A DNA stretch of 64,000 nt from Dirofilaria immitis (Eukaryota > Nematoda > Chromadorea > Rhabditida > Onchocercidae), in contig JAKNDB010000076.1 of the NCBI GenBank assembly GCA_024305405.1, positions 1,360,501 to 1,424,500 of the forward strand. Direction: 5' to 3'. How positions within the stretch are numbered: position 1 is the stretch's first letter; each line of letters begins with the position of its first letter. The position numbers and the translations under genes were made by a program. Shown here piece after piece: positions 52,001 to 64,000 of the stretch. The notes under the pieces were generated by a model. It saw nothing but the letters and a program-made list of their open reading frames with translations, did no database searches and was not told where the DNA came from.

Positions 52001-53800
52001 ATGCTAGTTCCTTGAATGGACTAAAAGAGTGGTTTGTAGAGCAAGTTATAGAATAATAATAATAATAAATATTTGGGCATTTAAATGACGTCTATAAATT
52101 TGGCTGAGAATAAACTATATTTTAATGAATATGTAAAATAAGCAGTTACTTAACAAGATAATACTATTAGCCAAAATTGCTAATATTTACATCTTTTAAT
52201 AATTAAACAAGAAGGTAAGAATAATTATATGATGAAGATAACTGAATGTTAAATGCAAAAAAGCGATGAAACTAATGTAATAAGTACTATAAGACTATAT
52301 GAAAAAATGTACAATGAATGACCATCGACTTATGTCCAAAAACGTGTTATTAGTGGATGAACTTAACTACTGATCAATCAAACTTAAATTCAACGAATGC
52401 TTTACATCAAATCTAATTTATGAGACCTTTCACAATGGCTATCATGTATTAAATGTGTACATATATAGTCATTGAAGTTACCTTTAAAAAAACTAGAATG
52501 AAGTGGATGAAGAAAATATGCAGTTGAATAGAAAGCCTTAAGTTTATCACTGAAGACATGCTTGCAATCACTAGGCCTAAGCAAAACGAATTAAATATTC
52601 ACTATGGACAATAAAGTGATGAAGCGAAGACTTTCATTCGATGGCTGACCCTATAATTACATCGCGCAATCAAATCAATGAATGTAATGAATAAGAGGCT
52701 AATTAAATAAAAAATATGAAAATCTTTATTACTAAGCATTATATCCAACAGTACTTTATAAACAAGATGTGACAGAACTTACATATATATCATCATATGA
52801 ATCTTGAATGGTAGCAAACACGAAATTTAAGCTATTAAATTAGTTGCATGCTATGAATATGAAGCACCCATTGATCTGACATTTGAGAAACTACAATACC
52901 CTATCAGCATTACTATTAGAAGGAAAAATTAATTTCAGATATTCTACATCAAAATCTCACGAAGTTGAAGAGTTTAATCATTCAGGGAAGGAAAAAAAGA
53001 AAGAATCTACTATCTAGTCAAAAATTTGACTATTATCCAGTCAGAAATTTATTGCTATAATATCTGAAAGATCAATTCCATACTTCCATCAGATAAGAAA
53101 AGAAAAACCTTTTTCTATCACCAAATTACTCTCTCTTTTTATGAAACTGATCGAATCAAGATTATCTTGTTGGCTAGACTGGAATTTAATACATGAGGCT
53201 CATGATATTTTTTCAATTGTTCTACTTCATCCATTTAATCAGTTGTAACACTCCTCACTAATTTATTATCAACCAGGATATTTTCTTAGTAGAAATAACA
53301 TTTGTGCACACAAAATATATGAAATATGGAATAAAGTGCTCAGAAATGATGGTAAGCTACTAAGTGGTAAGCTTTAACCAGATTGTGTAGACTTAAATAT
53401 AATGATCAGCTTTTAAGTCTCTAAATTTAAATTAATATTAATTGAATAATAGTTACAGAGATGATATAATGAAAACTATATAACCTGCATCAATTATGTC
53501 TGGCTTCTTCAGTGGAGACTTATTCGTCAGAGTCAACTACAAATTCTTTTTATTTCACATGTAGCTATTTTGACAAAAATAATTGAAAAATGAAGCAACG
53601 CTCAGCCCAATGAAGATTTATAAAGCATAAACTTGCAGCAAAGAGATCAATTTGCACTGACTACTGGCATTGAAAAAACATATCAATGATATTTAATCAT
53701 TGTGAAATACTTTAAGAATCGAATAATATATAAGATGACTTTGAAATATCTAGCAGAAATAATTTGATCAAACAAGAATACTTCTGAACATTAACTGCAG
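46068..53800. other. Gene-poor AT-rich region upstream of the convertase gene
   Basis: About 7.7 kb. The part just above 46067 should hold the convertase promoter. The only distinct feature is the CT/GA low-complexity tract at 46866-46970. ORFs here are short, AT-driven or start without ATG (for example 51671-51985). I found no conserved domain on either strand. Confidence 0.6.
46866..46970. repeat. CT/GA low-complexity tract
   Basis: About 105 bases made almost entirely of CTT and CCT units, interrupted by few A or G. The ORFs crossing it on either strand encode only Leu/Phe/Ser or Lys/Arg/Glu strings and are not genes. Such mirror-like polypyrimidine tracts can adopt triplex structure. It lies about 0.8 kb upstream of the convertase start. 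Confidence 0.9.
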
Positions 53801-54260
53801 ATGGATAATTTACGCCATCTGCATATAATCAATCAATCTTGTTTCTTTCTACTCTCTTTTCTTTCTTGATGTGTATTTCGTTTCATGTTTGTCCTGTTCA
53901 AATTTTACAAATCAAATATTTTTTAGATGACAAGACGAAAAGTTCAGATATATTTTCAGAATTCAGGTATTTTTCCGGAAATTTTCGAAAAAACTATTTT
54001 GATAAAAATCATAATCCTGCTACGTATGACGATAGAAAGCTGTCAATGATAACGTAAGTTAATATGAAACTTATAACAATAATATGCCAGATATATCAGT
54101 TTTTGAGAAATTACGCAGTTTAAGAAGGCCTGAATTCATTTCAGTTTTACTTGCGCTATGTTTTCTACTCTTGCAACTTTGTCGGAGTATCCAGTAGAAA
54201 AGATAAAGAAGTGGCAGCTATGCGAATCAGTAATCAAGCTTTACTGGCAATAAAATTGGG
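53801..54260 (+). other. Candidate exon pair, unrecognised
   Basis: A stretch follows an AACTGCAG acceptor-like site at 53800. The frame open from 53809 passes a hydrophobic segment (FLSTLFSFLMCISFHV), then FLDDKTKSSDIFSEFRYFSG and on to a perfect GTAAGT donor after 54052. A TTTCAG acceptor at 54143 is followed by about 100 open bases in two frames. The long frame has no ATG before the hydrophobic segment (the first codon of the longest frame is TTG), so a start is not shown. It could be an internal exon or chance. Confidence 0.2.
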
Positions 54261-54935
54261 AAATAGAGAAAGCTAATAAATTCACCACTTTTTGTTAGTA
54301 TAAGGATGAATTCCTATAATCGCTTGCTCGCATACTGCAAAAAATGTGTCATAGATTAAAAAACTGCAATATGTTAGTTGCAATTTTTCGGGAAAAGGAA
54401 GTAAAAGTATCTTCTTGAAAACAAAACTTATTAAAATTATGAAAACATAAAATAACTTGATTCCAAATTTATCCATAAACAAGTACTTCTTTTAATAAAC
54501 AAGTGCTTCTTTCTTTAATATACACATAAAAAGTGAATTTATTAAATGAATCTTTTGTATCATCACTTACGTCGACGATCATCCAAAAATATCACACATC
54601 ATCAATTGATCCATTCTGGAACAAAGACATACGTCCAGCTCCTAATAGGAAAAAAAATGAATAAATGGAACTATGATTTTTTTTTAATATTACTGTCCAT
54701 ATCACTTACTACTAAGACTACTATTGCTAATCAAATTCACTTCTATCTTAATGAAATAACGACGAGATAAACCTAATTAGTAGCAAAAGAAGATAATAGA
54801 TAATACGAATGACAATAATACACTTCAATCAACTATATCATAAAACACTACAGGAATTTAGATGTATTTATATTCCATCTCGGTAGAAGTACTGAAATCT
54901 TTTAAATTAAATCTCTAAGCAATGATAAAGAAAGT

Positions 54936-55139
54936 CTATAAATCCAACGAACTGTAAACTGTCTTGTTGGAAGCCTGACAATTATAGGATAGTTTTATTT
55001 CATCAGTGTAGTACTGTAGCACCAACATGACCTCATAAAAAGTTAAACTTATCCCAAAGATGCTGACCAGCAAAACTATAGCGATACTAAAAACCCATTT
55101 TGTTACTTTTTCTCCATTCATCATGTAATCATCTAGCAT
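54936..55139 (-). other. Small ORF with one membrane span, unrecognised
   Basis: ATG at 55137-55139 opens 67 codons: MLDDYMMNGEKVTKWVFSIA then a hydrophobic run (IVLLVSIFGISLTFY) and a tail with Cys and an N-glycosylation-type NKT. A CTAG sits just after the ATG, so the real exon could start there. No homology recognised, and no partner exon found. Confidence 0.25.
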
Positions 55140-57423
55140 AAAGAATAGTTTTTGAATTATATAGAATTAAGCAGTCAGAAATGAATAAAGGAAGGATTTA
55201 CAACAGAAGAAAGTTAACTGTAGAGATGACCAATGAGTTACATTAATTTTGAAACGAATATTGAACAGGCAGCAGTAAATTCATACAAATGAAAGTTCAA
55301 ACAAATATTGGAGGAAAGAATAAGGAAATCCAAAAGTTAACATCTTTCTAATTGATTGCAAATAATCTATCATAATAGTCAGCGACATTCGTTATGCATG
55401 TAAAAGCTGACCATTTAATTAGTGCTCTATCGAAATAACAATCATTTTATCATCAATATCATTTCAATATGATACTATGATATTAAGTTAATAAAAAATT
55501 TTTGGGTAACTGAAATGATGCATTCATGCCAATTTCAGAGCATTCTAACGAGATGAATAATAAAAAATTTCCTCAACGAAAATACAACCTCGAAAGGGAG
55601 TGAGATAAGTGATAAGGAACAAGCGATTATGCAATGAGGAAATGCTGTGGAGTAAAATATGCAAATACAAATTATACATAAAGCATAAAGTGGGGCATAC
55701 TGAAAATCTAATGAGCAATTAGTATAGCGTTGATAATTCTTGTCGATATATTTACTTCATATTTGAAAAGGAAACAGACACGTTAAATATATCAAGAGAA
55801 AAATGTCAGTCTGTACTGATTGTGCACTTAACAACTGTCTGATTTATTTGCTCCGCAAACAAGGCTATAGCAAAGTAAAGACTGAAACACATCGCAAACT
55901 CTAATTGACAAACTATAATAGAAATGCTTTTTATAGAAGGCAACTTATTTTCAATTCTTCATACATAATGTGAATTTGTGTCGCAGTGCTGTAATCGATA
56001 ATTTAAATAGATTCTTATTTTGTTTATTCATGGAACAAATGTGATGCTATCACAGCAAACATTCAAGAGAAAGGGAGACATATGAAATGCTCCTATTTGT
56101 ATATGAGAGTATTGATTATTGATTAGTAACAGTAAGGAGAATTTGAAGATAGAAAAATAATTTGAAAAAAAAAATTTTGAAGTATGATGGCAGATAATAG
56201 AAATGCAACAATAAATAAAAAGAAATTTATCCAGTACAAATCCTGTAAAACCTTTCGAGAGTTAAGAAATTCTCAATGCAAAAGTCAGAAGTCAGAATTT
56301 GATCAGAAGCACGTATAGTAGCTTAATTAATGTGCTAATTAAGATGCTTCTATTCGTCTAATTTCGCGGATTCCAAAAATTCAAATAAACTATCCAAAAT
56401 TCTGAAGACTTTAATCTTTATTCCATTCCAATCGATTTTACATAAACAAACCCTCAATAAGGATCACTTTGGGAAACAAACTTTTCATATAAGGCATTGT
56501 AATTAAGCACGATTGACCATATATATGTCCGAGATTCATTTGCTTTTGGCATAAAACAAATCAGTGATCTTTACCTGTCGGATTCATTTATATAGGGTTG
56601 GCAATATTTTCGATATATCATTTGAAATCACAAGTTATTACGGGAAAATTATTTGTTGAGAATGCATCAATAACACTACAGACGTTTTTTAAAAACGCTT
56701 TCTAAACGCTTTATTCGTCTATGAGATCTGCCTATTTCATTTGTAATTAGAAGTAAACATTGTGTGGTTAATGCAAAACACTATTTCAAGAACATATCTA
56801 CCTCTAAAGGATCGCTCGGAACTTCAAAAACTACAATAAAGTCAAGAAATTTTAATTTAATGAGAAGAACATCATAAGAACAATCAGAAAATCAAACCAC
56901 TCGGTGATATAAAAATGAAAACCAATACTGATTTATCCGAGGAAGGCACATCGAGAAATACAAGTGATAAACTTAGTAAAATAAATGCTTTTTTTATTTA
57001 TCGTGTTTATATACGATAAGTTAATAAAAAGTATTGCAAGTAACAGCAGAAGATATTTTGAGAAAAAACGAAGAAAAGTCTACATTGAATACCAATACAG
57101 AAACTTGAATCAGAACAGGAAATATGATGACTGCGAAATCTGAAAAATTATAAAAACATAAAGATGTATCAGAATTGCTATTACGGATCCCTTCATTATT
57201 ATATTGACAAAAATAAGTTATCGACGTGGATTTATAGAATCCGATTTCTTCATTACTCGTTATCTAGTACACGAATAATAGTGCTCGGGAAAAATTTTCG
57301 AAATTGTGCTATCGAATTTCAGAAAAAATCCATCATGTTCAAGGATCATTTCATTTCTTGAATAATATAATAAAAGTCATAAAATATCTTCGCAGTTCGT
57401 AATTATTACATCTCGTTTCCATA

Positions 57424-57549
57424 GCAGTCTTTCATGCAACTGCAATCCGAAACCAGTTCTTCGGAATCCCGTTCCAGATCTCAACTAAATCAGGCTATGA
57501 TAGCTCAGTTAAAACCAGACGCAGATGAGCACAATCAAACACCGTAGAA
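57424..57549 (+). other. Candidate terminal exon, Ser/Gln-rich
   Basis: After a TTTCCATAG acceptor-like site, plus-strand frame reads QSFMQLQSETSSSESRSRSQ then LNQAMIAQLKPDADEHNQTP and a TAG at 57547-57549. The composition is GC-richer and protein-like against very AT-rich surroundings. The other two plus frames are also partly open, so the frame choice is a judgement. I found no partner exon upstream and do not recognise the product. Confidence 0.25.
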
Positions 57550-58206
57550 TAACATGAAAACTGTCCTTCTTTTTCACTATTCGAATGCCAAACAGACAAA
57601 ATCGTACGATTTACTCATCCATTTTAATATCATAAAATTTCAATATATAATACGAATATAAATAAATTTTGAGATATTATCTCACTTCTAAAATTTTTAA
57701 CGCTGAAATGCTACGATGTTCTAGGCGATCTATTGTCGGACTATCTAAAAAAAAAATTTTCCATTTGAATGCATTAAAAATTGAAGATATGAAACGTTAA
57801 GAAGTTGAGAAAAAAATTTAAGAATATTTAGCTTTAAATTCTTGCCAAATTTAGAAATAAATAATGAAGATTAAATCTCATATCAATTTCATTAGTACTG
57901 CTGATATCCTCTTCAATATGTGGATCTTTAGTAAAAATTTTTTCCGTTTCCTAGACAGGAACAATAAAGTGGAATATTTCCCAAAAGAACTACCTACAAT
58001 ACAGTATCACCAGACTTCTCTCATGCGTTTCAATGTATATTGAACATATAACAACAAGCTTTAGCTAAATAGAAGCTTTACAACCTGTTTTTATAAATGA
58101 AGATAAGACATTATAACAAAATACGCTTTCAGCGTTGTACTCAATTGCAATATCCCTATGTTCTAACTCTTCATCACGAAATTTACTTATATGTTCAATT
58201 TTTCTT

Positions 58207-58266
58207 TTTCATATATCTTACTGTAAAGTTTCATATACCTTACTGTAAATAGGGTTACAGTAAAAA
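58207..58266. repeat. 21-bp tandem duplication plus inverted copy of its end
   Basis: Bases 58207-58227 are repeated at 58229-58249 with one mismatch. The shared end TTACTGTAA is then followed, six bases later, by its reverse complement TTACAGTAA, giving a short hairpin. Confidence 0.7.
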
Positions 58267-58637
58267 GGACTTCTCCCCAAATTTTACTAGTCAGTGAATA
58301 ATCTCAGAGAATTGCTGTTTGTATATACATAAAAGATGTAAGCATATTTATATGAAAAAAATTACTCCAACACAGATAGTAATGAGAAGTACTCTTATGG
58401 AATTTTTGTGATTACACTAACTTACATTTTGACTGTTTTTCTATTCTACTAATATAGGTTCTAATAGCTGCAGTTATTTGATCAACACAAGTAATTTCTT
58501 TATAATAAGGCTACAAAAGCAGTAGCAATAAATCACAAATTTTCAAGCTAATTTTTCTTCTATTTACAAATTCTTCTATCTGTTCGTAATATAATTATAA
58601 TAAATGAAATCTTTCTAAAAATGCTTATGCTTCCGAC

Positions 58638-59027
58638 TATAGCAATTTTGGCGAAAACCTATCTTGTATATACCATAAAGCATCCGCAAGTATGAGCCTT
58701 CCTTTTGCGTCAGTGTTTAATACTTCTATTTCTGACCAGACAATAGAAATGAGTGACTACATGGCTTGGTCTTTGAGTGTTACTACCCACTACATTTTCT
58801 GCGAACGCGATTATGCCAATTGCATTTACCTTTGCTTTTCAAGCAACTAGAGTACGCATTATTCCAACCACAGTAGCAGAACCTGCCATATCCTATTTCA
58901 TTAACTTCATACCACGTGAAGGTTTGAATGATATTCCACCAGTATCAAACGTTATACCCTTACCTACAAAAGCTATTGGTTTTTGTTCTGAAACTCTATT
59001 CCATTTTATCACTACTAATTTTGGCTC
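58638..59027 (-). pseudogene. pepA: Rickettsiales-type leucyl aminopeptidase (pepA) fragment (nuclear Wolbachia-like insertion)
   Basis: Relic of the catalytic core of PepA, a two-metal M17 aminopeptidase. Minus-strand translation gives [29 protein letters not shown], then after a stop DMAGSATVVGIMRTLVA, after a second stop KAKVNAIGIIAFAENVVGSN and QRPS, and, in another frame, [20 protein letters not shown] to a TAG at 58638-58640. The metal ligands and signature NTDA(E/K)GRLILADA are visible; the usual Glu of the signature is Lys here. Stops at 58893-58895 and 58839-58841 and a frameshift near 58750-58780 show it is dead. The wording (DMAGSATVVGIMRTL, KAKVNAIG) is alphaproteobacterial, not the nematode lap type. 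About 130 of some 500 codons remain. No bacterial neighbours are present. Confidence 0.92.
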
Positions 59028-62000
59028 CTTACTGGCTCTTTACTACATTAGTTGCATTAAAAAAAGCGTTCAATATATCTCAACGATTCGGTAAGAACGA
59101 TTCTAATTTTTGGCTTTTTTTTCTGAAATTCTATCCTCAAAAGCTATTTAAAAACTCCGTCTACTATAAGATTAAACTAAAACTACCGAATCAACAATCA
59201 CACGTAAAAGGAATCGGTCAAAATTATGTGTTAATTTGAATCCCCAAGACGACTTCACAATCATCAAACTATATATCAGTCCGAAGACCTAATCGTTGGT
59301 TGAATTGCGATAAATAGTTGTAATGAATTTATAAATGTAATCGGTCAGATGAATGGCCATATAAATTTTTCAGCTAATTCTTTCTCATTTGTCTTCTTTT
59401 CTTGATTATTTTTAAGAAAAAAAAATTTAGGTATGAACAAAATATACATCTAATATTTAGTTAGAAGTTATTAACTGCCGTGAATAAACTATACTTTTAG
59501 ATCACTTAAAATAATCATTGGTCGTTTGACTTATAGGTTAAGTTGTCATAAATTGTGACGAATAATTATTTGTATCTTTATCTTTCAAGAATTATTATTT
59601 GCAAACAACTATATTTTTTAGATTTCAGCAATTCTGAAAAGCCAACAATGATCAAGTACACATTCTAATCCATGAAAACCTCTCATGATATCATCTTGTC
59701 CAAGACAATGTCAAAAAGCATAAACATAACGTTCGGTATAGGTGGGTAATCAAATGTTGCTAATGGAACTTCTATCGATATTATCAGAAGTGCTAATTGT
59801 TATGATAGTGTAGTTGAGGATGACAATACTATCAGAAGAAGTGCAACTTAGAAGTATAACGATGGAGATTGTATGGTATGAGTAGCTTAACTAAATTGCA
59901 TAAATTGGATATTTAAAACAATTGCAGAGCGAAAATTATAAAACGATCAATAAAGTGAATACGACTCACTGCTATCAACAACTAACTAATTTTTGAAAAG
60001 GAATGTATTGTCTCGACTTGAGGAATGAGGTCATCAGATGGTTGTAAACTGTGCAGAACTTTCGGCACCTTATGAAAATCCTGAAAGAATCACGGTCAAT
60101 TATAAACTTGGAATTAATGCAGCAACATCATATATGCATAATGATGTATCACATTAGCCTTCTATAATGATGTATCACATTAGCCTTCTGTGATCACTCA
60201 TCCACTCCATTTTATTATCAACTGATGAATATTTTTTCAATCTGAATTAATTCATTTCAAAAAGGTACAAATTGCATAGATAATTCTTGTATTTCCCAGA
60301 AATTGCTTCGAATTTACGTGCTTCTCTGAACTTCTGATAGAAAATTTACGAAATAAATAATGTAGCGAAAATAATCTTTGCTTTTTGATTGATAAGGAAT
60401 AGAAAAATCTTGAATTACCTCATATTTGATATTAAAGTTTCGGAACTTATTTAATCAATTTATTTTCCTATTTTCATGCTTCAAATTCTTAATGCTATTT
60501 CACTAGAAAGAATCAGAAGGTACAAAAATTGCTTCTGCTTTAACTTGATCTCAATTCCTATATTTACTTTATTTTTATAATATAATATTCTGCTCTTAAT
60601 TTTGTAACATGAAGTCTATGTAAGTACTTACTGCTACTGCCAATTACTTTTCATCTGTTCATTCCATTTCAGCAATAGCTGACTAGAAATGGAAGAATCT
60701 CCGCTTAGTTTATATCTTACATATTATTCTTCCAAATTGAATCGAGAATAAAGTTCCTTTTCATTTCTATATGTTTTATTTGCATATCTATAATATGCTT
60801 GCTTAATAGAGAAAGTAATCGGAGCAAATAATAATAAAATTACAAAAAATTATATCACAATAACACTTTTACGATATCAGTAACATGAAGCATCTTAAAT
60901 GCTTTATAATCCCGGAAGCTTATAACAGTTTAAAACACCTAAAAATAGGTCACGCGGCTTGTACTGATATGATAAATACTTCTAGAATAGGAATAAAATA
61001 ATGGAACAGTAATGTTTGTTATTTTGTACTCTTGAGTTAATTCTTAATGAAGTAAATTCGAAATCATGATATGGAGCGAAACAAGGATGGCAATTTAAAC
61101 AGAGAATAAAGTTTATATTTCTGATTTTTAAATTGAAATCACTAATGAGTTCTGAGCAATGAAATCACAGAATGTATAAGATCGATAATAGAATATATAT
61201 ATAAAGACAAATAAATGCAAATGAACAGATTATATATTGTTTTGATTTCTGAAAAAGCACATTTGGATGACTAAATTGGGGCACAGAACCAGATGTAAAC
61301 TTTTTTTTCGGTGCTTCATAGTTAACAGCAATAAACGGTTCATTTAATTCGCCGATTCTTGTTACTTAGATGCCTCTGTTTTGCTGATCGAAGGCAACTC
61401 AAATCCATGGAACAAACAACTCGATTTCGATTTCATAGCTATTTATTTTTTCCTTTTTCTATTTCTTATCCATTAATGATTACGAAAATAGTTCCTGCAA
61501 TATTTAATGATTTATTTACTGTGATAAGAGTGTCAGATCCTTTGTACCGATCATTTTCGTTGTCTATGAAGTGCTCCAAGGGGCTATTACCATCTTAATT
61601 CCTCAATAGATCTAGAAACTGTCACAATGTCAGACTACCTATCAATAATCAGACTGTGCGAAGAGAGAAACTTGTTCTAAATGCTTTCTATAAAGTCAAG
61701 TAATAGAATTATATGATCAAAATTAAGCAGTTCAAACTATCCGCAATCTAATTAGTGTTAGACTGAATTAAACGATGTGATAATTCATATCGAGAGTTAG
61801 AAAACATAAAAAAACTGGTTTGGCCAGTGTATCACCTTCTTGGAGCCAGAAAGATTTCCTCCTCTTTTTCCGCTTATTCTTAAATGTTTTGCTTTTTTCA
61901 ATTAGGGAAAGGCTGCTTTGCTGTGACTGATGAAGTTTAAGATTTAGCAGTTTATAAATCAGTTAACTTTCATTCCTATTTGAAAATTTGATTAAGCGAC

Positions 62001-63928
62001 TAAGTAGAAATGTACAAAATGACCATCATGCGATTGTGACAGATAGGAATTATCAAAAAATATGATGGAGACATATGCATCATAGTATATGTATCTGATA
62101 AGCTGATAAGACAGGACAAAACTGTTATTTAATATTATCGCTTCTTTCCATATTCCAGCTAATGAAAAGGCATTTTTGATGCATCAATAATGTATGCAGG
62201 AGATTTTCAGCCTCATCAATATTAAACTCTAGCTTTAACTGTTCTAGTGCATTTTCTTGACATGATGCTGGTGCAAGATCGATTATAAACAAAGACAAAG
62301 CATATAAGAACACAAATTTCGAAAATTGAAAAAATTGAAAAAATTCCCTAAATCAGTTTTAAATCATCAAAAACATATAATCTTAGATTTTTCAGGGAAT
62401 CAGATTTTATAGCTAAGTTATTGGCACTACTTACTTGAGTAGAATTGGTTGCATACTACATACATTTGTCATTGCTATGTTAATATGTCTGGTAGAGATC
62501 AAGAAGAGATTTCTGCCTTTCGATATAAGTAAAACGTATAATGGCTACTATTTTGAATTTAGATTTAAAAAATAGAAATATTATTGGCTTTTGATATTAT
62601 GTTTACATGTGTATTGTTTGATTTCTAGCGGCTTCGTTTCTTATTATGATTTTTCGCTTGTCCACTGCATGCTTATCAAATCATAATGAAATGTGAATGT
62701 AGATTAGCACCTCATATTATCCGTCTACATTAAACGTAACAATAGTGAGATGTTTATTCTGATATTTTCTTTCCAACTTATGAGGAATCATCAACTATGT
62801 AGCAAGCATCAAACTATTCGAAGAGAAAATTTTATACAAAAATGATGTAATATGGAAAATCATTAAAACCATACGAACGTTTTAAAACGTTAAGATATTT
62901 CTAATTATTCATGACAAAAGCATCAAAAATGGGATTTTTGAAACAGCTTGCTATTTCTCGGAAAAGAAGAAAAAGAATCGACGAAGAAATACTCACTAAA
63001 TATGGGAAGGGAAAATAAAAATAATAAAGAACGAATAAAAATAGCCAATATAAGAGCAACACAAAGATGTTAATTAACAAAAAAATGCTTAATTTTTAGT
63101 AAATGGAAGCTGGTGAGACTTCTGAGGGTCATGTTACATTGAATGTATATTCAGTTCTGAGCCAAATTAGAGAAATATCTATGTACTTTTTGCAATCTAA
63201 GGTTATATGGAAAAAACTCCCCAAAGCCTATATCAAATCACGAAATATTTTGGCCTCTATTAACAATGTTTCCTAAAATTGCCGAAAGTTCCAGAAAAGA
63301 ACTTATAGAAATAAATGCAAAAAAATTGGAGAATTCTCAAAGACATAATTATTTCTTGAAGATTTTACTTAACAAATTCAAAATTCTGCAAATGAATGAA
63401 AACACGAAAAAGGAGAATATTTTCAAATAGTGCACTGAGAGAAAATTTCAGTAAATTAAGTTAAAAATATCACTTCTAGAAACTTCGATATAAGATGACA
63501 TTTCAATAATTACAAGACGAATCTATATAAATAATTCTCCAAAAAAAATGTTAGCGATGAGATCTATCGAAGGAAAAATATCCGAAACTTTTGTTTGTAC
63601 AAGAATTTTAAATTTAATACAGTTGATTTCAGTGACTTATTCGTTCTAATTTTTTTGCCGTGTCGGACAACTCAGCTGCAACTACCGATATAACTGCAAA
63701 AATTCAATCTTAGTTTCCTTTTAAAGCCTGTCTTTCTTGGACATTTCAAGATCCCAATTTGCTTAAAACACAACAAATTTATGAATAATTTTCAATAAAG
63801 TTTATTATGATATGAATAATTTATGGAAAGAAAAGAAAAGAGTCGGATTTGCTCCATACTTGATATCTGATTCAATAGTACAACGTTTGTCTACATGAGC
63901 GGTGAGCAAGGGAACAAAGAGCAAATCT
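59028..63928. other. Gene-poor region beyond the pepA fragment
   Basis: About 4.9 kb. It holds a 26-bp tandem duplication at 60138-60189 and weak open stretches. One is plus strand 59709-59850, reading MSKSINITFGIGG with stops further on. Another is plus strand at about 60040-60157, reading MVVNCAELSAPYENPERITV. A third is a 57-codon ORF at 63102-63275. None is recognised. Some may be further decayed bacterial pieces, but nothing in them proves that. Confidence 0.45.
60138..60189. repeat. Perfect 26-bp tandem duplication
   Basis: Bases 60138-60163 are followed directly by an identical copy at 60164-60189. Perfect identity indicates a recent event. It begins at the end of the weak open stretch near 60040-60157. 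Confidence 0.9.
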
Positions 63929-64000
63929 TACTTCGATTTGAACAAATAGGTGTTTTTGGTGGCGAAGGGATCGGTGTTCGGATTTTCATCAATCGCTCAA
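63929..64000 (-). other. Possible internal exon at the window edge
   Basis: The last bases read, on the minus strand, AIDENPNTDPFATKNTYLFK and then a GTAAGA donor after position 63929. GC content and residue use are better than the neighbouring DNA. The rest of the gene would lie outside the window. I cannot name the product. Confidence 0.3.

Larger units (their letters stand above)
55260..58600. other. Intergenic AT-rich region
   Basis: Mostly plain AT-rich DNA. Two things stand out: the coding-like patch at 57424-57549 and a duplicated 21-base unit at 58207-58249. Nothing else supports a gene. Confidence 0.5.

Noticed and set aside
58777..59239. Two plus-strand ORFs of over 100 codons
   Set aside because: They are the antisense shadow of the pepA fragment.
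62125..62313. Small secreted protein with a signal-like N-terminus
   Set aside because: The start codon is GTG, not used in nematodes. There is no ATG for the hydrophobic stretch and no partner exon.
1..64000. CRISPR arrays, tRNA, rRNA or spliceosomal RNA genes
   Set aside because: No spaced direct repeats, tRNA T-loop motifs or known snRNA sequences were found on reading, though a covariance-model scan could detect divergent ones.

Overview
This window is AT-rich nuclear DNA from a nematode, most likely a filarial worm. The evidence is many short GT-AG introns with TTTCAG/TTTTAG-type acceptors, animal gene families (myosin VI, the Golgi tether COG3, TRAP-alpha, a furin-type convertase, a ZNF608/609-like nuclear protein), and three decayed fragments of Rickettsiales-type genes (purH, tsf, pepA). 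Such fragments are expected where Wolbachia DNA has moved into a filarial nucleus. I cannot name the species.

Layout. All five recognisable genes lie on the minus strand: 1-6556, myosin VI (3' end outside the window); 6557-11674, intergenic with weak candidate exons; 11675-20466, a zinc-finger nuclear protein of about 24 exons; 20467-26043, intergenic with a GC-richer open patch at 21918-22196 and the purH and tsf fragments at 24.1-25.05 kb; 26044-31428, COG3; 32238-34443, TRAP-alpha/SSR1; 34.9-36.5 kb, unrecognised candidate exons; 37773-46067, a furin-like proprotein convertase of 14 exons. From 46068 to the end, almost 18 kb hold no confident host gene, only a GA/CT low-complexity tract, a pepA fragment, small tandem duplications and a few weak exon candidates.

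Three of the genes serve the secretory pathway: TRAP-alpha at the ER translocon, COG3 at the Golgi, and the convertase that matures secreted proteins. They are neighbours on one strand, but spacing of 0.8 kb or more gives no proof of an operon.

Two things stand out. First, all five genes are broken in the sequence as given by one-base length differences in A/T runs, at about twelve places. This looks like sequencing or assembly homopolymer error, not five pseudogenes, and any annotation must allow for it. Second, the three bacterial fragments are real insertions: conserved Rickettsiales-type protein blocks sit in nematode intergenic DNA, and pepA carries substitution-type stop codons. A clean template-switch signature, an inverted copy of exon 3 sequence joined to a direct copy of its splice boundary, lies in myosin intron 2. 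Two long imperfect palindromes lie in one intron of the convertase gene.
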